Part shown: positions 27,097 to 58,339 of the stretch, piece after piece
Numbering within the stretch: position 1 is the stretch's first letter
How the letters are laid out: each line of letters opens with the position of its first letter
Assembly (NCBI GenBank): GCA_027704905.1
Contig: CM051006.1
Location: 9,775,225-9,839,224 of the forward strand
Reading direction: 5' to 3'
From: Muraenolepis orangiensis
Taxonomy: Eukaryota > Chordata > Actinopteri > Gadiformes > Muraenolepididae
Length of the DNA stretch: 64,000 nucleotides
Position numbers and translations under genes: made by a program
The notes under the pieces: model-generated
The model's database searches: none
What the model saw: the letters and a program-made list of their open reading frames with translations, nothing else
Told to the model about the DNA's origin: nothing

Positions 27097-30000
27097 ATGA
27101 AGTGCCACTATGACATCCTGGCGGTGAAGCGGGACGCGGGGGACGACGACCTCAAGAAGTCCTATCGCAAACTGGCGTTGAAATGGCATCCAGGTGAGTG
27201 AAGAGACTAAGACTGACTTTAGTTAAAGAGAGAGTTAAGAGACTAAGACAGGGGCTGACTTTAGTTAAAGAGAGTCAAGAGAGTGGACTAAGACAGGGAC
27301 TGACTTTAGTAAAGAGCGTTAAGAGAGTGGACTAAGACAGGGACTTTAGTTAGTAAAGAGATACCCCTAACTGCTCTGTTATATATATATCATAACCCAT
27401 CCAAAAGTATTCACAGATCGATAGTGATCTATGACATGTACAGTGCTATTGAACACCGTCATCACCTTTTACTGATTAATTGACAGACAAGAACCTGGAC
27501 AATCCCGAGGAGGCAGCGGAGCACTTCAAGCTCATCCAGGCTGCCTACGACGTGCTGAGCGACCCCCAGGAGAGAGCCTGGTAGGGAAATGACACCAATA
27601 ACACATCATTACTCTACATTACAATGCATTACACTCCGCTCATTTAGCAGACACATTTGTCCGAAGCGTCGTACAATAGTGTGTTTCGACGAAGGAAGGT
27701 AAGAGAACAACTCGTCACCAGTAGTCAAAAGTGCATTTCATTCTACAAGTCTCCAAGAACTGAACCAGTGCTCGGGTAGAAGTACAGTAAGTTCAGGTAA
27801 AAGTACAGTAAGGGAAAAGTACAATAAGTTGGCAAACAATATACTAAGAGCAGCCATCACACAGGAGGCCCAACACTGCACTGTACTGTTTACTGTGTCT
27901 CATAATAATAATGATCACAGTGGAGACCTTGAGGTAGGCTGAGAACTCACCTCTTCAGGAAACACTACCCAGATACTTTCCTCCTGGCGCATCCTCTTAT
28001 CACTTTGTACTAGCGTCTTTCTTCGTAGGTTGTTGGTTAGATATGGTTCTATTGTTGGCCAACTTGTTGTACCTTTACCTGAGCACTGGTTCAGTTCTTT
28101 GAGACTGAATGAAAAGTAAGGAATGCCTTTGACTTCTGGTGACGAGTTGTTCTCTTACCTTCCTTTGTTGAAACACACTATTGAAAGTCGCTTTGGATAA
28201 AAGCGTCTGCTAAATGACTGTAATGGAATGGAATTTAGAAGACATATTGCAAGTGTTGTCTGCCGTATTTTGGAGATATGGCTGCCATCCTCATGGATGT
28301 CCGTCTCTCTGCATGTTGTTCGTTATCCGCGAAACCTTTTAAACCTGCAATACGTTCATGATTTGCTCCACTTTTCAACCTTCTAACTGTAACCTATATA
28401 GGGAGGCGGCTCACAGACTAAAGACCTCTTAAACGGTTTTGCCATAACAATGTTCAAACCAAGAGCTCCATGCCTTCTTCCCCTTGGTAGGTATGACAAC
28501 CACAGGGAGGCTCTGCTGAAGGGAGGCGTGAGCGGGGAGTACCGCGATGACAGTGTGGACCTGCTGCAGTTCTTCACCGTCACCTGCTACTCCGGCTTTG
28601 GGGACGACGAGAAGGTGGGTAGGCTGGTGTGGTGGTCAGTACTTAACAAGTCGTGAATAACAACCGATGAATAAAGAGTTTAACTGGCAGAACCATGCAT
28701 GGGCATACAGGCTTAATTTCCATTCATTTTAAAGTTAGTTTTAAATATTGATAATGTATTGGATTGAATACCGGCTATACTGCTTTTTTGTTTTTTTACC
28801 AGCGGGGCGCAGCATAAGTCTTATTGTCTATCATTATTATTATTATTATCCATGTTTGGGGATATTCAATAGTTCAACTTTGGTCCGTTACCCCAGAGAT
28901 GGCTCTGGCTGAATGTCACATGACAATGACAAAGTTGTCACATGCTACATTGATATGTTTTGCTGCTGATGTCCCTCATGTTCTTGGCTTCTATCTATAA
29001 TTAACTAGTAATAAACCACCAAAATTAAGAGAATTGTTTTTAGTAGACCCAGATTTGTTTTACCTGCCAAATCTATCTGCCATTGGCTGGTGGCAGGTGT
29101 TCATTTTTGACCCTGTGCTAAAGTACTGCACACTATACATCATATATAAGTTACTATTGAAAAGTTGCAGAAATCATGGGTCATATTGTTGTATCTGGAT
29201 GGAAGCAGATCCGTGTCTTCATCTTCTCCTCTTTCCCTTCTCCTCTCCCCTTCTTCCCAGGGTTTCTATACCGTCTACTGCGGCCTGTTCGACTCCATCG
29301 TCAAGGAGGAGCTGGAACACACCAAGGAGGAAGAGTCGGAGGAGGACGAAGGTTTCCCCTCCTTCGGCGACTCCCAGAGTGACTACGATACGGTCAGTCA
29401 TCGTCGTAGAAACCCAATGATGGAACTGCAAAACACTGAAGGACGTTTTTACACTGGGTCATTTTTTTTGGAGCATTTCTAAAATAATAAACCGAAGCCG
29501 CCATCAAAGCTAACTTTAGAATCATGAGTATTATGATGCTAAGATTATATTCATTAGAGTAAAAAAAAAGAACACAATTTTGTTGTATTTGTGCAGTGAC
29601 AAAGTCTGTGTTTCTGTCTGTCACCCATCACTGAAGAAGCACAAAATAAAAAAGCTTTTTATGTTTTTTGCTCTTAAACCTTAAAAAAAACATTAAGCAA
29701 CAACCATCAAAACCACCATGGAAATCACTCAAAATCCAAACACTATTCCTCGAGAGTTAAAACAACCAAACTACCGTCTATTCCCTCTCCCTCCACCAGG
29801 TGGTGCACCTGTTCTACGGTTACTGGCAGAGCTTCTGCACACGGAAGAACTTTGCCTGGAAGGAGGAGTACGACACGCGGCAGGCGTCCAACCGCTGGGA
29901 GAAGCGCGCCATGGAGAAGGACAACAAGAAGACCCGGGAGAAGGCCCGCAAGGAGCGCCACGAGCTGGTGCGCCAGCTGGTGGCCTACGTGCGCAAGCGG

Positions 30001-33000
30001 GACCGCCGCGTCCAGGCCCACAAGCTGCTGGTGGAGGAGCAGAACGCAGAGAAGGCCAAGAAGACCGAGGAGATGCGGCGGCAGCAGAAGCTCAACCAGG
30101 CCAAGTGGGTGGTTAGACAGACTGTAAGGATGAGATGGATAGACAGGCTGGATGGATGAGATGGATAGAGAGACAGGCTGGATGGATGAGATGGATAGAG
30201 AGACAGGCAGGATTGAAGGATGAGATGGATAGACAGGCTGGAAGGATGAGATGGATAGACAGGCTGGGAGGATGAGATGGATAGACAGGCTGGAAGGATG
30301 AGATGGATAGAGAGACAGGCTGGAAGGATGAGATGGATAGAGAGACAGGCTGGTTGGATAGACAGACAGGCTGGAAGGATGATAGACCGACAGGCTGGAA
30401 AGATGATAGCTAGACAGGCTAGATGGATGAGATGGACAGACAGGCTGGAAGGATGAGATGGATAGACAGGCTGGAAGGATGAGATGGATAGACAGGCTCG
30501 TAGGATGAGATGGATAGACGGCTGGAAGGATGAGATGGATAGACAGGCTCGTAGGATGAGATGGATAGACGGGCTGGAAGGATGAGATGATATACAGGCT
30601 GGAGATGAGATGGATACAGGCTGGAAGGATGAGATGGATAGACAGGCTGGAAGGATGAGATGGATAGACAGGCTCGTAGGATGAGATGGATAGACGGCTG
30701 GAAGGATGAGATGGATAGACAGGCTCGTAGGATGAGATGGATAGACGGGCTGGAAGGATGAGATGGATAGACAGGCTGGAAGGATGAGATGCATAGACAG
30801 GCTGGAAGGATGAGATGGATAGACAGACAGGCTGGGAGGATGAGATGGATAGAGAGACAGGATGGGATGGATAGACAGGCTGGGAGGATGAGATGGACAG
30901 GGTGGATAGATGAGGTGTACTGACCCTAGATGGACTGGAAATAGGGGTGTATGAAAAAGGAATAGTCATTATATCTTCTATGGTTAGGAATTGATTCACA
31001 ACTTCCAAAAATCTATTTATTTTAATTATGTATTTTTACCTTTTTGGCTTGGGTTTGCTTTTGTTTTGTTTTTGTGTTATTATACATTATTGATCAGTTG
31101 ATTAACAATATACAAAGAACATAATCGTATCCTCAATCTTCTCGTAAGCTTTTCATTCATTCATTGCAGCTCTGTACTCCAGTTGCACCCGTGTTCTGTG
31201 TTGAGGTGACGTGGTTCCCTCCTGCTGCGTCTGCTAGGCTAGTGGGGGAGTACAAGGAGCAGAGCTGGGCCGCCATGTCTGAGCTGGAGAAGGAGCTGCA
31301 GCAGATGGAGGCGCAGTACGGGAAGCAGTTCGGAGACGCCTCGGAGAGCGAGGAGGAGGAGGAGAAGGCGGCGGAGGGGGAGGAGGGGGTCGATGGCCAA
31401 GACAAAACTAATGGAGAAGGAGAAGGTCAGGGCGCCATGCGGTGTGACTTCTTCTTATTAACACACATGTTCTTAAAAACATTCTAAACTAGCATGTTGG
31501 TAAGTTATTGTTCTATCGTTTGCCAACTTATTGTACGTTTACCTGAACTTATTGTACTTCTACCTGAGCACTGGCTCAGCTCTTGAGAGACTTTTGGGAA
31601 TGAAATTGCACTTTTGACTTCTGGTGACGAGTTGTTCTCTTACCTTCCTAATATATATACACGGTACAACAAAGGACTAAGTGTGAGTAAGTAGTTTTGG
31701 ACAGAAGCGTCTGCTGAATGACTGTAATGTAATGTAAAGTAGTTTTCTTTATGTGTGTATGTTTGTGTGACTCTATGAATGCAGCCCAACCTGAGGAAGA
31801 GGAGCTGTACTACGATGACCTCTACTGTCCAGCATGTGATAAAGCCTTCAAGTCAGACAAAGCGTGAGTAGCCGTGGAACCCTCAGGAACCCTCAGGAAC
31901 CCTCAGGAACCATCAAGTTTGATTGCACGCACGGCACTTCGTTTTTTGTAGTAGTGTTTGCTTGAATCAAACGGAAAGAAACTGGGGAACAACCATTATT
32001 TTGTAAACTGATTTAAGGGTTTGTTATTGTTTAGTAGAATTTTTTTTTTATAATTTTTTAGTTTTGTCGATGTTTGAAATAAAATTCTAATGAACTTGGA
32101 TTATTCTATGGAAAACTACTATTATTAGCCCGGTGTAGCTTTAAAGGAATACTTTGCTGGTTTTCCACCAGCTTTGTACCATTATAATTGTGGGTAGTAT
32201 ATGCAAATGAACAGTGATCAATTCCCCCTACATTTTACCGGCATTCAGTTTGTTTTCCCCAGCACATTTGTCGTCTCTAGGGCTGTTGTTCCAACTGTTG
32301 TTCTCTGGTCATGTAGCACCAGTTCTCCAGGGCTGTTGTTCCAACTGTTGTTCTCTGGTCATGTAGCACCAGTTCTCTAGGGCTGTTGTTCCAACTGTTG
32401 TTCTCTGGTCATGTAGCACCAGTTCTCCAGGGCTGTTGTTCCAACTATTGTTCTCTGGTCATGTAGCACCAGTTCTCTAGGGCTGTTGTTCCAACTGTTG
32501 TTCTCTGGTCATGTAGCACCAGTTCTCCAGGGCTGTTGTTCCAACTGTTGTTCTCTGGTCATGTAGCACCAGTTCTCTAGGGCTGTTGTTCCAACTGTTG
32601 TTCTCTGGTCATGTAGCACCAGTTCTCTCTAGGGCTGTTGTTCTCTGGTCATGTAGCATCAGTTCTCTATGGCTGTCTGAGATATATTATTGGAACACAC
32701 ACACTTTTCGAGAAAGTGCTTCTTGAGCACGTTCTTAGGCGGCCCCGCTCTTCAAAAGAAGTCCCTCTTCCGTCCCCATCCAGTTTCCTCACCTCTCCAC
32801 CGGCACTTTAATCGCTCCAGCCTTCTTCACATTGAAGTTGCGGTATTTAATTGATATGGCGAATGTCTCTCCGGCTTAGCGTGCCATGCTGCAAATCGTA
32901 CGTCTGATTGTTTAGCGTTTGCATTCCTTCTACAAGGCGTTCTGTAGCTCTGTCATTTTCCACCGGGCATAAAAAACGCAACCCTTACCTGCTACAAGTG

Positions 33001-33266
33001 ATTTGTTGTTGGGATTAGTCTATTATATTATTTTTTTATTATGACCTGCCATGTTTTCTCTTCGACTCTCGACAGCATGACGAACCACAAGAAGTCTAAA
33101 AAGCACAAGGAGATGGTGGCGTTGCTCCGGCAACAGCTGGAGAAGGAGGAGATAGACCTGCTTGGCCTGAACTCTGAAGTTAAGAAGAAGGGAGAGGACA
33201 CAGAGGAGGAAGAGGAGGAGGAGGAGGAGCAGCAATGCCAAAGGACCAAGTATGTGTCTGTTTAGC

Positions 33267-33362
<96 letters not shown>

Positions 33363-36300
33363 GGGGGTGTCTGGGGGTCGGTGGCGACTGTCGGATAACG
33401 GATGTTGTTCATCTCTCCTCTCACACGCAGGCTGTCCAAAAAGCAAAAGAAGAAGAAGAAACAGCAGAAGGCGGAGCAGCAAGTGAGTGTGCTGTGAGGC
33501 TCGCGCTCTAACACTTTTTAACAGATGCCGGTATTCCTAAACTACTATATGTGGATGCTGAGTTAGCTTCTTCCTCTTCTCCCCCCCACCCCCCCATTGT
33601 TTAATGAAGTTGTCAACATTTTGACGTAGAAACATCGGCCACGATGTCATCCATCATCTTGTTGTTAGACTGCCGTCAGCTGATGTACAGGTTGTGCATG
33701 AAGGTGTGTGTGTGTGTGACGTCACTTATTCTGCCTCAGCAGAATACTCGAGAGGAGGAAGAGGAGAAGGAGGAAGAGACTAAGACGAAAACGAAAAAAG
33801 AAGAGAGGGAAGAGGAGGAGGAGGAGGAGGAGGAGGAGACGAAAAAAGAAGAGAAGGAGACACAGGAGGTGGAGCAGCAGGTGGAGCTGGAAGAAGAAGA
33901 AGAGGAGGAGAAAAAGGAGGAAGAGTCGGCCCAGCCCCTCTGTGAGGATGCGTCTGAGCCAGTGAGCCAGCCCACCTCTGAGGGCCAGGCAGACCCTCCA
34001 GGGCCCACAGAGGTCAAAGGGTGAGTGAGTCCATCCAGTAATTTTGTTAAACAAATGGTTTTGATGCAATGTCCTGAGGAGAGGAGAGGAGAGGAGAGGA
34101 GAGGAGAGGAGAGGAGAGGAGAGGAGAGGAGAGGAGAGGAGAGGAGAGGAGAGGAGAGTCCTGGGGTGAGGACCTTGCCTTACCCCAGGACACTCCTCTC
34201 CTCCCCAGGAATCCTGGGGTGAGGCGAGTCCTGTGATAATAACGTTCACTAATAGGCCTATATCACACTTCCTGCTTCCGGAGCCGTGAGCAGTGTACTC
34301 TTTCTTCCGGTAGTTACCCCAGATACGTGACAAACTGTGGCCGCTTCCCCTCCTCTCTGTTATTGTAATGTACCGGCTGCTCAAGAACAGCGATTTTTAA
34401 CAGGTACTTCCGGCTTTCTAATCTAATGTGATATAGGCCTAACAGGCCACACAAGATCTTGCATATTCCAGGTTGTGGTTGAAGGTGTTGTAGGTTGGCC
34501 CCTAAGGACAGCACTGCAGGGTCAGGAAGGGGTCCTACAAACACAAGTAACAGGAACCATTCATCAGTCAATTAAATCAGTAAAGCACCATCTGCAGGTT
34601 TTAATATTATGCCCATGTTCTAAAAAAACTACACAATAAGTGATGAAATGAATAAAAATGATAAACATACCTGCATAGGCTCGATACAGCGTAGATTTGA
34701 CACTGCTGCGTCCAGGAGCCTTAGGCTTCCGGACCACAAGTTAATCTGTGGGTTCCGGATGTATCCCCTGGAATGACACAAAAAGAAAATCGATGCTGTT
34801 GCAAGTTTCAGAGAATATCGGGATAATTCAACACGCATCATAGTCATATTGTACATCCTCTTCAGGGAACTGCTGCTTAGAGAAATAGAGGGAAACTCCA
34901 TGCAAATGTATACACTTTAAGTGATGTGTTGGTCTTGCGAGTCTTAAATGCTAGAATCTTAAACATCTTTGAGTAGTCGATACAGTATGTATAGCTATAT
35001 CTGAGGGATCCAGACAAAACATACCTGTGTCCTTGGTCGGTGCCATGACTGGTGCAGGCCAGTGGTGTTTGCACACTTTTCACCCCCATGGTGCTGTAGT
35101 GAGCCGTCTGGAATAGGAGTGCGACCACGTGATTACACAACACCTTTCCAGCAGCACACGAACAGGAGCATCCATTTAACTGCACGGGTGTAACTGCACG
35201 CAGCACAATCTAGAAATGGAGAACATGTACAAAAAATGAGAGAATCTGCAACAGCAGACATAGAACAAAAAACAGAAACTGCAACAGCAGTTATGGAGCA
35301 GGACAGAGCGTTTGCAACAGCAACAAGAAACAAAATACTGAACATGCACCTGAACATGTGCAGGTCTGAAACCATGCGCTCCACTACACACGTTTGAGGT
35401 ATTGTCTGGGTCCGTAAATGTAAATCTGATGTGTAAATCCAAAAGTGACCAGAGAGATTGATGTATACATGATGTCCTATTGATACACAAAAGACTGCGG
35501 AAAGCCAGTTAAGCATGTTGATGTGTAGGGGCTAGAGCATGATTTCGGACTCATTCTTAACATTGTAACCTGTAGGGTGTGAGGCTGGTCATTTTTCCAC
35601 ATAGAACGGTAGCAGCTCGCCTGCACTTCCACTTCCTCACTCACTAAATCTGACACTGCAGTAAGGGGGGGGGGGGGGGTAAAGATTATCACATCATACA
35701 GCATTATGTCTGAGACTTTTTGGTTTAACCACATATAACTTAACCTTATCATGTGGTTCTTAATTTGCCGCAACGGCATTTCAGAACACTAGCTAGTTAG
35801 TAAAGTCACTTTCAGAAACGATTTTCAACATTGCAAACACACTTTTCCACCGAATGTTTTCATGCACGCTAGCTAGAGAGCCAAGAGCTTCGCCATAGCT
35901 CTTGGGTCGTCAGGTAAAGGTTTATGAACCACTTATACACCATAATATATATATATATATGCCATTATACACCGAATGGATACCGTTCTCGGTCTGTAGT
36001 TGAACTTATCTGACACACTGGTCATTTTCATTATACCTTACAAGCTAGCGGTGACGCAACAGAATCTAAGCACTTGCCTCTATAATTGAAGATGAACTTC
36101 TCGTAAAATAACTTGTATCCTTTTTCCAGTTTAGACTTCACTGTAGAGTGTTCATTCACTAGTTGAACCACATCGTCTTGACCGACTTTTGGAAGGTTAT
36201 GCAGCGATGTTGTCCAGCGATAACTGTCCGCCATGGTGAATGCCAAGGGGAATGCATTAACCGGAACTTGGGATACACTGCTTCAGCGGGTACTACCGGC

Positions 36301-37508
36301 ATTCTAATGTACCGTGATATAGGCCTATTCTGCATGCCATTTAAATGAATCTCTCCGTCTCTCTCAGCAGTCCAGCTGTGACCAAGGGGAAGAAGGCAGG
36401 AGCTAAAGAGAAGAAGACCGTGAAGATAACCCCGACGGAGAATAACCACGAGGTAGCCATTTTAGTCCTCGATGATTGGATTATGAGTTGCAGTTTATTG
36501 GGTACCCAAGGCCTGGGGTGTATTTCGCTGGGTTCTAGGCCTATGTCACACTTTCTGCTTCCGGAACGTTAAAAATCGCCGAGCAGTGTACTCTTACTTC
36601 CGGTAGTTACCCCAGATACGTGACAAACTGTGTCCGCCTCCTCTCCTCTCTGTTATTGTAGTGTACCGGGCTGCTCAACGTCTAAACAGAGACAGCCCTA
36701 ACTCAGTTTACACCATTTCCCCAAAGTCTAACTCCTCCGCAAGTCTTGTGTGAGGCTGATAAGGAGGATGAATGAACCACTAAGGTGTGACAGGGACCAT
36801 TACCCATGGTGGCCATCTTAGACCCAGAAAACCACAGGTGTGAGGAAAGCTGACGAAACCTCAACATTCAATGATAGTGGTGATCTGTAACGCTATCTGT
36901 AGTGTTCAATGCCTAGTCTGGAGAAAGACATGTCACATGAAAAACACAATATTTATATACTTAGGAAAAGTTGGTCGGTCTGATTTGAACAGTGGAAAAT
37001 GTATTCTATCTATTCAGTATCTCATGTCCTTGTCTTATGATCAGTAGCTTCCAAACACTCGCAGTATACCACCACCAAATTATATATTGCCGTGTTTCCG
37101 TCTCACACACAGGTTTGTGACCTGATTTATTATTGACCTAAAATGTATGAATGGATGGATAGATAGGATGGTTCAGATAAAGGCTGAACAATAAATGATT
37201 CACATCACGATAGTTCTTTCAGTGACGTTTTCTGATGGCAAAAAAACGGTCAAATAACAGTCGATCAGACTTTCTTACCATAAATCATTGAAGGCCCCGA
37301 GGGTTTAAGATGTGCATTTTTGTTCCTCACATTGTCTCGTTCCTAACAGAAGGACGGGATCTTCCACTGTGTGACCTGCCGCTTCGAGTTCTCCACCAGG
37401 AACAAGCTGTTCGACCACCTGAAGACCTCGGGCCACTCCAAGCCCCTCTCCTCCTCCTCCTCCTCCTCCCAAGGCAAGAGCAAGAAGGAGAAGAAGAAGG
37501 CCAGATAG
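27097..37508 (+). CDS. dnajc21: DNAJC21, J-domain co-chaperone for 60S ribosome maturation
   Basis: DNAJC21 (yeast Jjj1) stimulates HSP70 to recycle pre-60S export factors; human mutations cause bone marrow failure. Twelve exons: 27097-27193, 27487-27580, 28491-28614, 29261-29392, 29800-30104, 31238-31425, 31785-31863, 33076-33249, 33431-33482, 33740-34020, 36371-36452, 37350-37508 (TAG 37506-37508); about 588 residues. The J domain occupies residues 1-70 with its HPD motif split by intron 1. Two C2H2 zinc fingers are visible: YCPACDKAFKSDKAMTNHKK, spanning the exon 7/8 junction, and FHCVTCRFEFSTRNKLFDHL in exon 12. Between them are glutamate/lysine-rich low-complexity stretches, longest in exon 10. 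Exons 10 and 11 both have CAGCAG tandem acceptors. Intron 5 is a minisatellite and intron 10 holds a mobile-element gene on the other strand. Confidence 0.97.
27900..28232 (+). repeat. Dispersed repeat ending AAGTCGCTTTGGATAAAAGC
   Basis: Contains CTCACCTCTTCAGGAAACAC, GGCGCATCCTCTTATCACTT, GAGCACTGGTTCAGTTCTTT and the terminal AAGTCGCTTTGGATAAAAGC GTCTGC sequence. Close relatives lie at 7440-7900 and 31500-31735, and end fragments at 6180-6595, 16290-16365, 24838-24895 (reverse) and 62710-62755. A widespread fish repeat; family not identified. Confidence 0.55.
30110..30905. repeat. 26-bp minisatellite directly after DNAJC21 exon 5
   Basis: About 28 units of GATGAGATGGATAGACAGGC TGGAAG, with variants GAGAGACAGG and CTCGTAGG. 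The first recognisable unit begins only about 20 bp after the exon 5 donor at 30104/30105. Confidence 0.95.
32276..32665. repeat. 50-bp minisatellite in DNAJC21 intron 7
   Basis: Seven full units and a partial one, GGCTGTTGTTCCAACTGTTG then TTCTCTGGTCATGTAGCACC then AGTTCTCTAG, alternating CTCTAG and CTCCAG ends, which implies expansion as a 100-bp dimer. Confidence 0.93.
33268..33361. repeat. dnajc21: (CA)n microsatellite in the 181-bp DNAJC21 intron 8
   Basis: Makes up half of the short intron between exons 33076-33249 and 33431-33482. Confidence 0.95.
34075..34200. repeat. (GGAGA)n pentanucleotide repeat with an adjoining hairpin
   Basis: About 16 GGAGA units, then TCCTGGGGTGAGG...TTACCCCAGGA inverted at 34158-34189, and a further CCTGGGGTGAGG at 34212. 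Begins 55 bp after the donor of exon 10. Confidence 0.85.
34250..34442. mobile_element. Short inverted-repeat element with GGCCTATATCAC ends
   Basis: Begins AATAGGCCTATATCAC and ends GTGATATAGGCCTAAC, an inverted pair. Its interior (34285-34380) is nearly the same as 36570-36680, including a start of a THAP-like coding stretch, so it looks like an internal-deletion derivative of the same transposon family as the SWIM gene next to it. Confidence 0.55.
34671..36246 (-). CDS. SWIM zinc-finger gene of a mobile element, antisense inside DNAJC21 intron 10 (partial)
   Basis: Four minus-strand exons read through in one frame: 36234-36078 (ATG at 36234, or an in-frame ATG 36246), 35655-35570, 35209-35025, 34767-34671; 525 nt, 175 codons, no stop. 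The first intron uses a GC-AG boundary, the others GT-AG. The product starts MADSYRWTTSLHNLPK and contains a SWIM zinc finger C-S-C-x6-C-N-H followed by VVALLFQTAHYS. In fish genomes this N-terminal architecture is often joined to a YqaJ-type nuclease, which I do not find here; after 34671 the frame is lost. The unit starts just inside an AATAGGCCTATATCAC terminus at about 36314-36329, and a second copy of its first exon lies at 59.6 kb, so a transposon origin is likely. Confidence 0.6.
36535..36785 (+). pseudogene. THAP zinc-finger remnant of a transposon
   Basis: After a CTAGGCCTATGTCAC terminus at about 36537, the frame from 36651 reads CYCSVPGCSTSKQRQP, a stop, LSLHHFPKV, a stop, then LLRKSCVRLIRRMNEPL. 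The C-x4-C start, the HHFPK motif and the following basic helix are characteristic of the THAP (C2CH) DNA-binding domain found in P-element-type transposases and host THAP proteins. Two in-frame stops (codons after QP and KV) show it is dead. Confidence 0.6.
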
Positions 37509-38768
37509 CGTGAATCGGAAACCATTGGACTTTTTCTTTAGTGGATCCAGATTATGGGAAATGGACGTTGGACCTCAGCGAGGAAGGGGAAATGGCCTTC
37601 ACAAAAAGCTTTTATTTTTTTCCCACCCCTCAGTCTCTACAGCTCAAGGAGACGTCTTGTGGAAACTGTTCCGAGGTGCTTTTAGTGGTTTGATGTTGCA
37701 TCATGTTTATTTAAGAGAGAGTGGTGTCCTCCCCTTTATCACAAGTAAAGATCTTCCTACATAGATGAAGGTTGAAGACCCTTCTCGGAAAGTGTCCTGC
37801 TGGTTTGAAAGACCACATTTCCAGTGAGAGGGGTTCAGTCCACCTTATTGAACCACCTAATATTTAGACCTTGTTCGGATTCGGGTGTCGTTCAGAAAAG
37901 ACTGCAGTCCGATAAGATTTGATTGAAGACTTTTTTTCCGATTTATTCGCCGCATGTGACGACGCAGCCGTCGATACCGTTTTGGGACACATTTGCCCAA
38001 ATCAAACCTTATTGCAATAAAATCTGGTGTTTTGTTTAAAATGGGTGGTCAAAACAGAACAATGTTGTTTCATCATATCCACAAACCTCCGTTAGACATG
38101 ACAATTTATTTGTCAATCCTAAAATGTGTTTCTGCAGCCAGTTACCCAATTACATGACATGTTTTTTTATTTTTAAATACAGTATAAGACTTTGTACTGA
38201 TCAGAAAGTTCTTGATTGCCATTTACCGTTGTAAATTAACACATTGGAATTTGACACGGGTCCAGAGCAACACAAAACAGTACAAGATACTCCTCTCTAG
38301 GCTCAAACCATGAGGTTTTATTTCATTCAAGTGGTTCTCAAATAACAAAGGCTCAAGCTAATTGTCATGTTTCATCTTTATTTAAGTTAGTGTCATTAGG
38401 AAATTAACAGTTTAAAAGGTTGTTTTTAACCACTTGCCAGACATGGCATTTTACTTGCCCCGGGCAGTAGTTATGTTGAACCCTGTGTCATACCTCTCTG
38501 TAGCTTGGCCTTCCATCTCTCTCTATCTGGCTCTCCCTATATCTCCATTTCTCTCTCCTCAATGCTGTGATCCATAAGTGCTGTTGATTGACATTCAAGT
38601 GCTCTCTCTCTGGGGTTGGGGAGTCCAATGTCGCCCACATGTGTTCCGGTCGCATGTGTTCCGGTCACAACAGTCAGCCGCTGGTGGTAGGAAGGCGTGG
38701 GCCATGGGTTCAGCCTTCTTTCCTCGCAGGCTTCTACGTTGTGGAGACTGTGGCCAGAGGTCCACAGG
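37509..38768. other. DNAJC21/AGXT2 convergent 3' regions
   Basis: Contains the DNAJC21 3' UTR to about 38040 and probably the AGXT2 3' UTR from about 38310 (minus-strand AATAAA-type hexamers at 38313 and 38374). No other gene seen. Confidence 0.5.
38016..38021 (+). terminator. dnajc21: DNAJC21 polyadenylation signal
   Basis: A canonical AATAAA sits 508 bp after the DNAJC21 stop codon, followed by a TGGTGTTTTGTTT GT/U-rich downstream element. It gives a 3' UTR of roughly 0.53 kb. Confidence 0.7.
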
Positions 38769-58082
<19,314 letters not shown>

Positions 58083-58143
58083 ACCGGCGGTCAGGCTCTG
58101 CTTCGGTCCAGTCCAGCGCCGCTCCTCCTCCTCCTCCGCAGCT

Positions 58144-58200
58144 CTTTATAGGCATGGTGGGCGGGGCGGGGGGCGGGGCGCCCAGCCAATCACACCGCGA
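58144..58200 (-). promoter_or_regulatory. agxt2: AGXT2 core promoter with TATA box, GC boxes and CCAAT motif
   Basis: On the minus strand TATAAAG occupies 58150-58144, about 62 bp upstream of the start codon, so the 5' UTR would be about 30-35 nt. Further upstream are overlapping GC boxes (58159-58180) and a CCAAT motif (plus-strand orientation, about 58184-58190). A sharp TATA promoter fits a tissue-regulated metabolic gene, in contrast to the TATA-less housekeeping promoters elsewhere in the window. Confidence 0.7.
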
Positions 58201-58339
58201 CAAGCTTTAGTTAAGAGAATCATAAACCCTTGAGCCAGAGACTCATTAATAGATTTTACTTTCTTTCACCTGTCTTCCAAAGACGTAAGAAAGCAACAAA
58301 CATATACACACCCTCCTTCTTCACCTATTGCGTGAAAAA

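Noticed and set aside
29743..31008. 421-codon minus-strand frame rich in SHP and LSI repeats
   Set aside because: It is the reverse of the 26-bp minisatellite plus the antisense of DNAJC21 exon 5.
34629..35516. Several separate minus-strand reading frames of about 100 codons as individual genes
   Set aside because: They are exons or shadows of the single spliced SWIM zinc-finger unit.
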